Below are positions 1-11,459 of a DNA stretch of 64,000 nt, piece by piece. The DNA comes from Prevotella sp. (lineage in GTDB: Bacteria > Bacteroidota > Bacteroidia > Bacteroidales > Bacteroidaceae), in the NCBI GenBank assembly GCA_018385335.1, contig JAHAZN010000035.1, positions 1 through 64,000 of the forward strand, written 5' to 3'. The notes beneath the pieces were generated by a model that was given only the letters and a program-made list of their open reading frames with translations, did not search any database and was not told the origin of the DNA. Both the position numbers and the translations under genes were made by a program. Each line of letters starts with the position of its first letter. Positions within the stretch are counted from its first letter, which is position 1.

Positions 1-1215
1 AACCACCGCAATCATCCTGCTATAGTGATGTGGAGCATAGGCAACGAGATTCCAGAACAAGGGATGAAGGGAGGACAGGAGATGGCGAAACATCTGCAGG
101 ACCTCTGCCACAAGCTCGACCCTTCGAGACCAGTGACACAGGGTATGGACCGTGTTGACAATGCTCTGAAGACAGGATTTGCACAAACGATGGATGTGCC
201 AGGATTCAACTACCGCCTGCACCGCTATGAGCCTTGTATCGATAAGCTACCTCAAGGATTCCTCTTAGGGTCGGAAACGGCTTCGACAGTAAGTAGCAGA
301 GGCGTGTATAAGTTCCCTGTTGTGGTGTCTGACCATGCCACTTATCCCGATGGACAATGTTCAAGCTATGACACGGAGTATTGCTCGTGGAGCAACCTGC
401 CAGACGATGACTGGAGGATGCAGGACGACAAGTCGTGGGTGATAGGTGAGTTTGTGTGGACAGGATATGACTATCTCGGTGAACCCACTCCCTACGATAC
501 CTACTGGCCCAGCCGATCAAGCTACTTTGGTATCTGCGACTTAGCAGGTCTGCCTAAAGACCGCTATTTCCTTTATAGAAGTAAATGGAATGCTAAGGAG
601 CATACCACACACCTCCTACCCCACTGGACATGGCCAGGAAGAGAGGGTGAGGTGACTCCCGTCTATTGCTACACCGACGGTGTGGAAGGTGAACTCTTCG
701 TGAACGGAAAGAGCCAGGGACGCATAAAGAAGGATGCCTCTCAAAGACTCGACCGCTATCGTCTGCGATGGAATAACGTGAGATATGAAGCAGGTGAGCT
801 GAAGGTGGTGACCTACGACAAAGAAGGAAAGAAAATTGGTGAGACTGTAAGAAAGACTGCCGGCACACCCGCTTCTCTGGAGGCTAACGTATGGACTGAA
901 CATAAGAACGGTGTGCTTAAACCTAATGGCAACGACCTGGCCTTCATCACTGTTTGGCTCAACGACAAGAATGGTACCATGGTGCCCACAGCTGATGATA
1001 ACCTAACCTTTGAGGTGAGTGGCGCAGGAAAGTTTGTGGCAGCATGTAATGGTGATGCTACCTCACTCCAGCCTTTCACACAACCAGAGATGAAACTGTT
1101 CAGCGGACAGCTGGTGCTCGTTGTGAGTAGCAAGAAAATGGCTGGCGACATCAAAGTAAAGATTAGCGACAAGCAAAGAAAACTGGTAAAGGAACTCACG
1201 CTGAGATGTAACTGA
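1..1215 (+). CDS. Glycoside hydrolase family 2 (beta-galactosidase-like), C-terminal part, truncated by window start
   Basis: Reading frame is open from base 1 (NHRNHPAIVMWSIGNE...). WSIGNE acid/base motif and GEFVWTGYDY nucleophile region; C-terminal beta-sandwich domains. Confidence 0.9.
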   Translation, partial: NHRNHPAIVMWSIGNEIPEQGMKGGQEMAKHLQDLCHKLDPSRPVTQGMDRVDNALKTGFAQTMDVPGFNYRLHRYEPCIDKLPQGFLLGSETASTVSSRGVYKFPVVVSDHATYPDGQCSSYDTEYCSWSNLPDDDWRMQDDKSWVIGEFVWTGYDYLGEPTPYDTYWPSRSSYFGICDLAGLPKDRYFLYRSKWNAKEHTTHLLPHWTWPGREGEVTPVYCYTDGVEGELFVNGKSQGRIKKDASQRLDRYRLRWNNVRYEAGELKVVTYDKEGKKIGETVRKTAGTPASLEANVWTEHKNGVLKPNGNDLAFITVWLNDKNGTMVPTADDNLTFEVSGAGKFVAACNGDATSLQPFTQPEMKLFSGQLVLVVSSKKMAGDIKVKISDKQRKLVKELTLRCN

Positions 1216-1236
1216 CCCCTCAGTAATATCTCACTC

Positions 1237-1287
1237 ATAGAGAAAGCACTCAGTAAAGAAGATTCTCTTACTGAGTGCTTTCTCTAT
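1237..1287. terminator. 20-bp perfect inverted repeat between convergent genes (likely bidirectional terminator)
   Basis: atagagaaagcactcagtaa (1237-1256) and ttactgagtgctttctctat (1268-1287) are exact reverse complements with an 11-nt loop. Confidence 0.7.
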
Positions 1288-1314
1288 ATAACAGAAAAGA
1301 TAGTGTCGGTAGTA

Positions 1315-2286
1315 TCAGTTGTTTACCGTTCCTCCCACGATATCCAACAGCTCGCTGGTGATGGCCTGCTGACGACTCTTGTTGTATTGCAACTTAAGTT
1401 CGCGCAACAGCTCATCGGCATTGTCAGTAGCTGTCTGCATGGCTACCATACGAGCAGCATGTTCACTGGCATTGCTATCGAGAAGAGCCGTATAGAGCAT
1501 GAGATGAGCCAACTTGGGGATGAGGGCGGAAAGCACCGTCTTCATATCGGGCTCAACAATGAAGTTGTCATTGAGCGGCTTGGCGTCAATGCTCTTTTGC
1601 TCCTTATTGGTCGTCTGCTCCTTGCGTCTCAGATACTCCTGCGACTCCTTGGTGGCGATGACAGTGGTGAGGTCGCGTCCATGATCACGCTCCAGCTCAC
1701 TCTTCACATCAATGGGGAGGAAGACCTTGCGTGTAAGCACCTGAGAACCGGCACTCTTGAAGTGATGATAAACAAGCTCTACACGGTCAATATCGCCCTT
1801 GACATACAACTGTCCAAGCTCACGAGCAATCTCTATGCACTGCCGCACATTGGGTTTGTCAGCCAGGTCAGTGAAATTGCCCGCAACCTTCAGTCCGAGT
1901 TTCGTTGCCTTCTCTGCTGCCTTGCGACCAATAGGATAGATGACCACCTGCTCACAACCAGCATCAGAATATTCGGAAATGACCTGTTCCATGAGCTTGA
2001 GGACATTGGTATTGAAACCGCCGCACAAACTACTGTTGGAGGAGAACACCACCAGGGCAATGCGCTTAACAGGACGCTCCTGGGTGAACACATTGGAGGC
2101 ATCGGCTTCTGAGGCGATAAAACTCTTGAGGATATGCTCAAGAAGTGTCTCATAGGGCAACATATTCTCGATCATCACCTGCGCATGATGGAGCTTGGAA
2201 GAAGCCACCATTTTCATGGCGCTGGTAATCTTACGAGTGCTGTTGACACTGGCAATGCGAGTCTTGATTTCTTTCAGTGACGGCAT
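1315..2286 (-). CDS. atpG: F1Fo ATP synthase gamma subunit
   Basis: MPSLKEIKTRIASVNSTRKITSAMKMVASSKL N-terminus; last gene of the atp cluster. Confidence 0.95.
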   Translation of the reverse strand: MPSLKEIKTRIASVNSTRKITSAMKMVASSKLHHAQVMIENMLPYETLLEHILKSFIASEADASNVFTQERPVKRIALVVFSSNSSLCGGFNTNVLKLMEQVISEYSDAGCEQVVIYPIGRKAAEKATKLGLKVAGNFTDLADKPNVRQCIEIARELGQLYVKGDIDRVELVYHHFKSAGSQVLTRKVFLPIDVKSELERDHGRDLTTVIATKESQEYLRRKEQTTNKEQKSIDAKPLNDNFIVEPDMKTVLSALIPKLAHLMLYTALLDSNASEHAARMVAMQTATDNADELLRELKLQYNKSRQQAITSELLDIVGGTVNN

Positions 2287-2304
2287 ATCGGTAAATGATA
2301 TTCT

Positions 2305-3885
2305 TTAATAACTCTGGGCAATATCCGACATCACAGCCTCTATAGTAGCGGTCGTAGCATCGTCGATCTTTCCACTTCCCAGTGTGTCAATCACCTCTGG
2401 ATGTGAAGAACGCAACTTCTCAAGGAAGGCATCCTGACACTCTCTAACCTTCTCTACAGGCACACGGTGCATCAAACCATGTGTACCACAGTAGAGGATG
2501 GCTATCTGTTCGCCCACTGGCATAGGACTGTATTGGGGCTGAATAAGCAGCTGATTGTTCTTACGACCTCTGTCGAGGGTCATGGCCGTCACGGCATCCA
2601 TATCGCTGGAGAACTTGGAGAAGCTCTCCAACTCACGATACTGAGCCTGGTCAATCTTCAGTGTTCCTGCCACCTTCTTCATACTCTTTATCTGAGCCGA
2701 ACCACCCACACGGGAAACGGAGATACCGACATTGATAGCAGGACGGAATCCCTGATTGAAGAGGTCGCTCTCCAAATAAATCTGTCCGTCGGTGATAGAG
2801 ATAACATTGGTAGGAATATACGCTGAAACGTCGCCAGCTTGGGTCTCGATGATAGGCAGGGCGGTGAGAGAACCTCCTCCACGCACATGTCCCTTCATAC
2901 ACTCGGGCAGGTCGTTCATCTGTTCAGCCACCTCCTGCTGCTCATTGATTTTGGCAGCACGTTCCAACAGACGGCTGTGAAGATAGAACACATCACCAGG
3001 ATATGCCTCACGACCAGAGGGACGGCGGAGGATGAGTGACACCTCACGATAGGCAACTGCCTGCTTCGACAAATCGTCATATACGACGAGTGCAGAATAG
3101 CCACGGTCGCGGAAATACTCTCCGATAGCTGCACCTGCGAAAGGTGCATAATACTGCATGGCGGCAGGGTCGGCAGCCGTAGCAGCCACAACGATGGTAT
3201 AGGGCAGCGCACCATGCTCCTTGAGGTTCTGAACAAGAGCAGCTACCGTAGATGCCTTCTGACCAATGGCCACATAGATGCAATATACGGGTTTGCCTGC
3301 CTCATAGAAACTCTTCTGATTGATGATGGTATCGAGCGCAATGGCTGTCTTGCCTGTCTGACGGTCACCAATGATAAGCTCACGCTGTCCACGACCGATA
3401 GGAATCATCGAGTCAACGGCCTTTATACCCGTTTGAAGAGGTTCCTTCACGGGCTGACGGTAAATCACACCCGGAGCCTTACGGTCGAGCGGCATCTCAA
3501 ACGACTCGGTGAGGTCGAGTGCACCCTTGCCATCAATAGCCTCACCAAGGGGATTGATGACACGGCCCAACATATTATCGTTGACGCGGATACTGGCAAT
3601 ACGCTTGGTACGCTTCACTACCATACCTTCCTTGATGCCTGAGGTAGGACCGAGAAGCACGCAACCCACATTGTCTTCCTCAAGGTTCATCACGATGGCC
3701 ATCGTACCATTCTCGAACTCCAGCAACTCATTAGACTCCGCATTGCGCAGACCATAGATACGAGCCACACCATCACTCACCTGAAGGACGGTGCCCACCT
3801 CGTCAAACTGTTGTCCGCTGCTGATGCCCTGAAGCTGTTCGAGCAGTATCTGCGACACTTCGCTTGGTTTGATTTTATCTGACAT
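2305..3885 (-). CDS. atpA: F1Fo ATP synthase alpha subunit
   Basis: Walker [10 protein letters not shown]; full-length alpha-subunit sequence. Confidence 0.98.
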   Translation of the reverse strand: MSDKIKPSEVSQILLEQLQGISSGQQFDEVGTVLQVSDGVARIYGLRNAESNELLEFENGTMAIVMNLEEDNVGCVLLGPTSGIKEGMVVKRTKRIASIRVNDNMLGRVINPLGEAIDGKGALDLTESFEMPLDRKAPGVIYRQPVKEPLQTGIKAVDSMIPIGRGQRELIIGDRQTGKTAIALDTIINQKSFYEAGKPVYCIYVAIGQKASTVAALVQNLKEHGALPYTIVVAATAADPAAMQYYAPFAGAAIGEYFRDRGYSALVVYDDLSKQAVAYREVSLILRRPSGREAYPGDVFYLHSRLLERAAKINEQQEVAEQMNDLPECMKGHVRGGGSLTALPIIETQAGDVSAYIPTNVISITDGQIYLESDLFNQGFRPAINVGISVSRVGGSAQIKSMKKVAGTLKIDQAQYRELESFSKFSSDMDAVTAMTLDRGRKNNQLLIQPQYSPMPVGEQIAILYCGTHGLMHRVPVEKVRECQDAFLEKLRSSHPEVIDTLGSGKIDDATTATIEAVMSDIAQSY

Positions 3886-3915
3886 TGTTTTCTTTGTTCT
3901 TTCTGAATAATAACT

Positions 3916-4452
3916 TTATTTCTTCAAATGGCTGAGCACCTGTCGCAACTGGGTATGCACACTGGCATCCAAACGATAAGTGTCATATTCGAGCACAAAG
4001 CCTCCCATGATTTCTGGGTTCACCTCAGTCTCAAACTCCACTGTTCCCTTAGTCTTACCCTCTACCATCTGCCGCATGCGCTGCTCTATTGCACCAGAGA
4101 CAGCTACAGCAGTGGTGAGTTTGGCACGGACAATATTCTTCTGTTGCCTACAAAGAGTGACATAGGTATTGGCCATCAACTGAAGTGTATTCTCACGATC
4201 TCCCTTTAACACAAGATTGATAAACTGAGACGAAAGCTCTGACGGCTTGCCACCAATGGCGGCCGTCAGCAGTTTTCGCTTAGTATCTTTAGAAAGCATG
4301 GGATTGTCTATCGTAGTCCTCAGCTGGGGCACATCAACGAAACTCTTGGCAAGAGTCATCATTTCCTGACATACCACATCCTCGAGTTGTGCACCCGTAG
4401 CAGCCTTGAGCAGCGCACGGGCATATCTTACCGATATTACTCCAGTGTTCAT
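3916..4452 (-). CDS. atpH: F1Fo ATP synthase delta subunit
   Basis: MNTGVISVRYARALLKAA; position between atpF and atpA. Confidence 0.93.
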   Translation of the reverse strand: MNTGVISVRYARALLKAATGAQLEDVVCQEMMTLAKSFVDVPQLRTTIDNPMLSKDTKRKLLTAAIGGKPSELSSQFINLVLKGDRENTLQLMANTYVTLCRQQKNIVRAKLTTAVAVSGAIEQRMRQMVEGKTKGTVEFETEVNPEIMGGFVLEYDTYRLDASVHTQLRQVLSHLKK

Positions 4453-4457
4453 AAGCC

Positions 4458-4973
4458 TTATTTTTTATCTACTTCAGAAATATCATCCAGCAGCCTGTCG
4501 ATGGTCTCCATCTGCTTGGCTTCGGAGGAGAGCTCCTTGCGGAGAATCTTCTCAGCCACCTTTACAGACAATTCAGCCATCTGCGCACGCAGCTCGCTGA
4601 TAGCAGCCTGCTTCTGGCTCTCTATCTCTGCCTTGGCTTCGTTGAGGAGACGGTTAGCCTCTTCGCGTGCTTTCTCCTGTGCCTGAGACACAATAGCATC
4701 ACGCGTTTCGGTGGCTTCCTTCAACAGCTGTGCCTGCTTCTGACGAGCTTCCTGAAGCATGTTCTCGCCCTCCTTCTGAATATTGGCTAACCGTTCGGAT
4801 GCATCATGAGCTTTCTGAAGACTCTCATCAATGTAGCGTTTGCGCTTTTCTACCATACCAATGATAGCAGGAAAGCCCCACTTAGCCACAATGAGCAAGA
4901 CCACCAGAAATGCTAAAAACATCCAAAACAGCAGTCCAAGGTCGGGGGTCAGTATTGATGGCAAATCATTCAT
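4458..4973 (-). CDS. atpF: F1Fo ATP synthase b subunit
   Basis: Start at internal Met (MNDLPSILTPDLGLLFWMFLAFLVVLLIVAKWGFP); one TM helix plus a long coiled coil. Confidence 0.93.
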   Translation of the reverse strand: MNDLPSILTPDLGLLFWMFLAFLVVLLIVAKWGFPAIIGMVEKRKRYIDESLQKAHDASERLANIQKEGENMLQEARQKQAQLLKEATETRDAIVSQAQEKAREEANRLLNEAKAEIESQKQAAISELRAQMAELSVKVAEKILRKELSSEAKQMETIDRLLDDISEVDKK

Positions 4974-4987
4974 CAACTTATCTCTTA

Positions 4988-5227
4988 TTAAATAAGGAAC
5001 GCACAAGCTGCAATGGCAAAAAGAGCACAACCTTCTACGAAGGCTGAGGTCAGAATCATGTTAGTCTGAATCTTACCAGTTGCCTCGGGTTGACGAGCAA
5101 TGGCATCCATAGCGCTGCCACCAATCTTACCAATACCCAAACCTGCTCCAATAGTAGCAATACCAGCTCCAAGACCGCAGCCCAGCTGTGCCAGACCTTC
5201 AGCAGCCAAAAGTGTTGAAATAATCAT
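4988..5227 (-). CDS. atpE: F1Fo ATP synthase c subunit
   Basis: 79-aa hairpin protein GAGIATIGAGLGIGKIGG...ARQPE...FVEGCALFAI; start reassigned from the 114-aa ORF. Confidence 0.95.
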   Translation of the reverse strand: MIISTLLAAEGLAQLGCGLGAGIATIGAGLGIGKIGGSAMDAIARQPEATGKIQTNMILTSAFVEGCALFAIAACAFLI

Positions 5228-5288
5228 AATCGTTGTTTTTAAATTGTGAATAATTATTGTTTCTGTTTTTTTTTTCAATAGTGAGTTA

Positions 5289-6338
5289 TCAAGCATGGTG
5301 CTCCTTGTGAGCCAAACCAATGAACACGGCACTCAACATGGTGAACACATAGGCCTGAACAAAGGCAACAAGAAGTTCCAAGAGGTTCATGAAAAGAAGC
5401 ATGAGGATGCTGAATAAATTGAGACCCAGACCATAACCTACACCCATCGACCAACCGAGGAAGATAACGCATGTGAAACTCAGCATCACTGCATGACCTG
5501 CCATCATGTTGGCAAAAAGACGAATCATCAGGGCGAATGGTTTGGTGAACACACCAAAAAGCTCTATCACAGGCATGATGGGTACAGGATAAGCTTTGAG
5601 GAAGAGGGGCACTTCGGGCCAGAAAATCTCCTTCCAATATTCCTTATTACCAAAAAGATTGATGGCCAACATGGTACATACCGCCAAGAACAGAGTAATA
5701 TTGATGTTTCCCGTGACATTGGCTCCACTGGGGAATAAAGGTATCAAACCCACTATGTTGGTAATAAAAATGAAGAAAAAGACTGTAAGAAGATAGGGGG
5801 CATAGCGTTTGTAGTGCTTCTCACCCACCGATGGTCTAATCAATTCCTCATAGATATTCATTACCAGCATCTCCATCGCACCAACGAAGCCTTTAGGTGC
5901 CGGACTCTTCTCGTCTCTCGACTTATACCAATGGGCGCAGGAGAGGAAGATAGCAATCATCAAGAATACCACTATCCAAATCTGAACCGCTACCTTCGTC
6001 AGACTAAGGTCAAGGGGGCGCACTGCCGAACCATCGTCCATCTTCTCGTAAATCTTGCCATGATATTCCTTGTTGAAGAAAAATCCTTGTGGCAAGGAAT
6101 GAGCGGTGCACAAATGCCATTCGCCGGTCTTTTCACTTCGGATAATCACAGGAAGAGGAATGCTGATATGCTTACTGTCATAAGTAACAATATGCCATTC
6201 GTAAGAATCGGCCAGATGTTCGAGAACAATCTCAGGTATGTTCAACTTCTTACCTTCACCCTCTGCCGTGGAGGCAAGGAGTGTAGCAGGAAGGAAAGCC
6301 ATTATCAGAAGGAACAGCAGCGTTCTAATATTTTTCAT
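5289..6338 (-). CDS. atpB: F1Fo ATP synthase a subunit with extended exported N-terminal region
   Basis: C-terminal a-subunit helices (FTKPFALMIRLFANMMAGHAV); MKNIRTLL signal-like start preferred; ORF could extend to 6362. Confidence 0.92.
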   Translation of the reverse strand: MKNIRTLLFLLIMAFLPATLLASTAEGEGKKLNIPEIVLEHLADSYEWHIVTYDSKHISIPLPVIIRSEKTGEWHLCTAHSLPQGFFFNKEYHGKIYEKMDDGSAVRPLDLSLTKVAVQIWIVVFLMIAIFLSCAHWYKSRDEKSPAPKGFVGAMEMLVMNIYEELIRPSVGEKHYKRYAPYLLTVFFFIFITNIVGLIPLFPSGANVTGNINITLFLAVCTMLAINLFGNKEYWKEIFWPEVPLFLKAYPVPIMPVIELFGVFTKPFALMIRLFANMMAGHAVMLSFTCVIFLGWSMGVGYGLGLNLFSILMLLFMNLLELLVAFVQAYVFTMLSAVFIGLAHKEHHA

Positions 6339-6349
6339 CTTGCACATGA

Positions 6350-6778
6350 TTATTTTGCACAATTGTTATTATTTCCAAGTTGGTTGTGTCTGTTAGACAG
6401 ACGGGAGAAGAAGATAGCATGGTGTGTCAACAATGTAACATAATAGACCAGGAAGACAAGTACATAAGAACTCATCGCATCGCGGCCTACGACTAAGAAA
6501 CAGACAAAAAGTGCAGCTAATGCCAGCAACATTCTGAACCCAGAAACTGCAGAATAGAAGGTGGTGAGCGACTCAGAAGAGTGGCGGGCTGCCTTCTTCC
6601 ACACCAGCACATCTGCAAGCTCAACCAAGAGCGAGAAGACTACGCTCACCGCAATGGGAGACCATAGCGACTGGCAATGGAAAGCTAATTCACAACCTTT
6701 CACCAACACTGTTACGACAAGTATCAGTAGTACGGTCTGAATCAGATACTTCCTGCATATTCTGTTAATTTCTATCAT
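6350..6778 (-). CDS. Small multi-TM protein inside the atp operon (AtpI-like position), function unknown
   Basis: 142-aa hydrophobic ORF between atpC and atpB, same strand, tight spacing. Confidence 0.75.
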   Translation of the reverse strand: MIEINRICRKYLIQTVLLILVVTVLVKGCELAFHCQSLWSPIAVSVVFSLLVELADVLVWKKAARHSSESLTTFYSAVSGFRMLLALAALFVCFLVVGRDAMSSYVLVFLVYYVTLLTHHAIFFSRLSNRHNQLGNNNNCAK

Positions 6779-6792
6779 CGTATTATATTGTC

Positions 6793-7038
6793 TTACAACT
6801 CAACACAGAGACTCACATTGTTGTTTTGCACTTCTACAAAGCCACTCGTTATCTGGAGTTCATGACGTCCCTGAGTATCATCATAGACAATCTTTCCCTT
6901 ATCAAGACAAGAGATGATTGGTGAGTGGTTGATATAGATCTGAAACTCTCCACTTGAGCCAGGAACAGTCACACAATCCACATCTCCAACATACAGAATC
7001 TTCTCGGGAGAGATTATCCTCAGTTTCAATCTACTCAT
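6793..7038 (-). CDS. atpC: F1Fo ATP synthase epsilon subunit (short form)
   Basis: LRIISPEKILYVGDVDCVTVPGSSGEFQIYINHSPIIS. Confidence 0.93.
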   Translation of the reverse strand: MSRLKLRIISPEKILYVGDVDCVTVPGSSGEFQIYINHSPIISCLDKGKIVYDDTQGRHELQITSGFVEVQNNNVSLCVEL

Positions 7039-7056
7039 ATTCTCAACTCCCCAACT

Positions 7057-8586
<1,530 letters not shown>

Positions 8587-8670
8587 CTAATATAGTATTT
8601 ATTATTGTTACGTTTCTCTGTTATAGGGAGCGAAACCGAACATTCCACTTCTCTCAAATTTTAGGTAGTG

Positions 8671-8678
8671 CAAAGATA
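8671..8678 (-). promoter_or_regulatory. Candidate Bacteroidetes -7 box (TATCTTTG) upstream of atpD
   Basis: Matches TAnnTTTG on the minus strand upstream of atpD; no clear -33 TTTG seen. Confidence 0.55.
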
Positions 8679-8784
8679 ACATTTATTCTCATGATATTAC
8701 ACTAAATAACGGCTTTTCCTTCGTTTTTATTTTTTTTTAAGCCAGAATGTGGCATATCATGATTCTTTGTGTATCGTGCATCTA

Positions 8785-9762
8785 CTAAATGCTCAACTCA
8801 TCGAGCACCTTGATAAGTTTCATATCAAGAGGTTTGTCGGTACGAATGGCATCGCTGAAAGGAACATAGACAATCTCGTTGTTTCTTACGCCAACCATTA
8901 CATTGCGCTGTCCCTGCATGATAGCTTCGATGGCACCTACACCTGTCCTGCTTGCCAAGATACGATCGTGAGCTGTGGGGCGACCTCCGCGCTGGAGATG
9001 ACCAAGGATAGAGACGCGAACATCAAAATTGGGGAATTCCTTCTTCACACGATCTGCATAGTAAAGTGCGCCGCATTTAGGACTCTCAGATACGATGACG
9101 ATGCAACTCTTCTTTGACTTTCTGATGCCACGCTCCATGAAGCGAGCCAACTGATCGACATCGGTAGAGTCCTCGGGGATGATAGCTGCCTCGGCACCAC
9201 TGGCAATGGCACTGTTCTGTGCGAGGAAACCGGCATCTCTACCCATCACTTCGACAAAGAAGATGCGCTCATGACTTTGCGCTGTATCACGGATGCGGTC
9301 AACACAATCAACGATGGTATTCATTGTGGTGTCGTAGCCTATGGTGGAGTCGGTGCCATAGAGATCGTTATCTATTGTGCCGGGAAGGCCGATACAGCAC
9401 ACATCATATTCGGCTGCGAAGTCACGTGCACCAGTGAGCGAGCCATTTCCTCCTATAACAACCAATGCATCTATCTCCTCTCGTTGCATGGTTTCGTAGG
9501 CTTTGGCCTTACCTTCGGGGGTCATAAACTCCTTACAGCGGGCTGTTTTGAGGATAGTGCCACCCTGCATAATAATACCACTCACGTTCTCAGTGGTAAA
9601 GGTCTTCACCTCTCCGTTGATGAGTCCATCATATCCACGATAAATGGCCTTGATAGTAAAGCCATTGCAGATACCTGCACGCGTCACCGCCCTAATTGCG
9701 GCATTCATCCCTGGGGCATCACCTCCAGACGTTAGGATTCCAATCGTTTTAATTCTTCCCAT
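8785..9762 (-). CDS. pfkA: ATP-dependent 6-phosphofructokinase
   Basis: [43 protein letters not shown]. Confidence 0.96.
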   Translation of the reverse strand: MGRIKTIGILTSGGDAPGMNAAIRAVTRAGICNGFTIKAIYRGYDGLINGEVKTFTTENVSGIIMQGGTILKTARCKEFMTPEGKAKAYETMQREEIDALVVIGGNGSLTGARDFAAEYDVCCIGLPGTIDNDLYGTDSTIGYDTTMNTIVDCVDRIRDTAQSHERIFFVEVMGRDAGFLAQNSAIASGAEAAIIPEDSTDVDQLARFMERGIRKSKKSCIVIVSESPKCGALYYADRVKKEFPNFDVRVSILGHLQRGGRPTAHDRILASRTGVGAIEAIMQGQRNVMVGVRNNEIVYVPFSDAIRTDKPLDMKLIKVLDELSI

Positions 9763-9853
9763 AATACCTCTTTGATCTTTCGTTTAACAATCTAATATAC
9801 ACTTGTAAGGATAAACTTTTATATCTAATCAGTTAGGTTATTTTTTGGGGAGC

Positions 9854-11260
9854 TCAGAACAGCTCACACTCTGCATAGAGAACAGCCAAACCAAGCAACC
9901 ATCCTATCATAATCTTCAGGGTGCAGTGGCGCAGATACCACCCTACCCTCACATGTTCCATTTTCATCAATGCCAAGCCGCTCATATTGGCGTAACCAAA
10001 CAGGCATCCGCCTATCGCCGTAGTATAGGCAATCAACTTCCAATAAGCTCCGTTCTGAACGAAGTTGAGCATATAGTCGGCATCCACCCACCATCGGTCC
10101 AGATCGCCCTCAATCACATCATAGAAGGAGGCATTGCTCATGGCAACAGTGAACGTATCAATCACACTGCTCAGCACACCGCTAATCAGACCTACTATCC
10201 ACACATTATGAATATGATAATCTACCCATTCTGACGCTGCAAGGAGGGCACCAGTCTCGATAGCCATACCCATGGCAAGCAGAATGGCCAACACGAAAAG
10301 AATCTGCTGGATGGCGCCATATTGCAACACTCGTGGAATACTCCTTTGGATATTCTGATCAGCATTCATGAGTTTTCTATTAAACACCTCGTGAACCACC
10401 CACAATACTGACAGTACACAGAGAGCTCCGAGGAAAGGACTGAGCTTGGTGATGTTATGGAATGTGGGGATGAACCACAGACCTCCGATGCCGACAAAGA
10501 ACATCAAGATACGCTGCCATCTGTTAAGGCGGGTATCATCTCCACGATAGGGAGCAGCACACCATGTCACATCGAGATGATCGGGCAGTTGGCGACCCAA
10601 CAGATAGGTGGGAAGCACCCATGCTATGACGGAAGGCAGGAAAAGATAGGCTGAGAAATTGGTAGCAGTCACTGCTCCTTCACCCCACAGATAGACACCA
10701 AGAGGATCGCCTATGACAGTGAAGCAACCTCCGGCATTGGCTGCAAGAACAATTGAGGTACCGATAACCATCCTTTGCCTTCGATTCTGAACAATATTGT
10801 GCATGACAACAAGCATCATCGTTGTAGTGGTGAGGTTATCAAGGTTGGCAGAAACGACAAAGGTGGCAAGGGTAATGGTCCAAAGGAGCCGTTTGCTGTT
10901 GCGTGTTCTTATCCACTCGCTGAAAAAATCGAAACAACCATTGGTATTGAGAATCTCTACGATGGTCATTGTCGCAAGAAGGAAGAGAACGATGGCTGCT
11001 GCCTTACCCACATACTTGAGAAATACTGTCTCGCAAATAAAATACTTCACCGACGATGCCTGATGCCCCATAGCCATCAGGTATTCCCTATACTCTGGAG
11101 AATGCTGACTCATCACAAAGTCAGAACCATAACAGATGTATATCACCCATCCCAATGCACACACAAACATTGCCACTGCCGACTTGTTGACATTGGTAAT
11201 TTGAGCGGTGGCTATCAACAGATAGCCCAACAATAGGATGGCAACAATGATGAGCGTCAT
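9854..11260 (-). CDS. nhaD: NhaD-type Na+/H+ antiporter
   Basis: Multi-TM protein with NhaD/ArsB-like motifs (NLDNLTTTTMMLVVMHNI, NAGGCFTVIGDPLG). Start moved from TTG at 11284 to the ATG at 11260. Confidence 0.88.
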   Translation of the reverse strand: MTLIIVAILLLGYLLIATAQITNVNKSAVAMFVCALGWVIYICYGSDFVMSQHSPEYREYLMAMGHQASSVKYFICETVFLKYVGKAAAIVLFLLATMTIVEILNTNGCFDFFSEWIRTRNSKRLLWTITLATFVVSANLDNLTTTTMMLVVMHNIVQNRRQRMVIGTSIVLAANAGGCFTVIGDPLGVYLWGEGAVTATNFSAYLFLPSVIAWVLPTYLLGRQLPDHLDVTWCAAPYRGDDTRLNRWQRILMFFVGIGGLWFIPTFHNITKLSPFLGALCVLSVLWVVHEVFNRKLMNADQNIQRSIPRVLQYGAIQQILFVLAILLAMGMAIETGALLAASEWVDYHIHNVWIVGLISGVLSSVIDTFTVAMSNASFYDVIEGDLDRWWVDADYMLNFVQNGAYWKLIAYTTAIGGCLFGYANMSGLALMKMEHVRVGWYLRHCTLKIMIGWLLGLAVLYAECELF

Positions 11261-11281
11261 ATCTTTCCTTGTTAATCGTTG

Positions 11282-11289
11282 CAAAGATA
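11282..11289 (-). promoter_or_regulatory. Candidate -7 box (TATCTTTG) for nhaD
   Basis: TAnnTTTG on the minus strand about 20 nt upstream of the ATG at 11260; overlaps the TTG 'start' in the ORF track. Confidence 0.6.
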
Positions 11290-11390
11290 ATCATCTTTAT
11301 TCAAAATGTAGAGTTTGTTGGCAAAAATCTGTCAAATAGAATAGTTTTTCTTACTATTTGGACCAAAAGTAGCCTCGGCAGCATGCTGAT

Positions 11391-11437
11391 AAAAAAACCT
11401 CCGATGCCAACATTGAGTTATGTCTGACATCGGAGGT
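11391..11437 (-). terminator. Rho-independent terminator downstream of nqrF
   Basis: Minus-strand ACCTCCGATG...CATCGGAGGT 10-bp perfect stem followed by TTTTTTT. Confidence 0.85.
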
Positions 11438-11459
11438 CGTGACAGAAGGAAGGTGGTCG

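Noticed and set aside
1303-2112. 269-aa plus-strand ORF antisense to atpG
   Set aside because: Shadow of the conserved minus-strand atpG coding sequence; no recognisable domain or initiation context.
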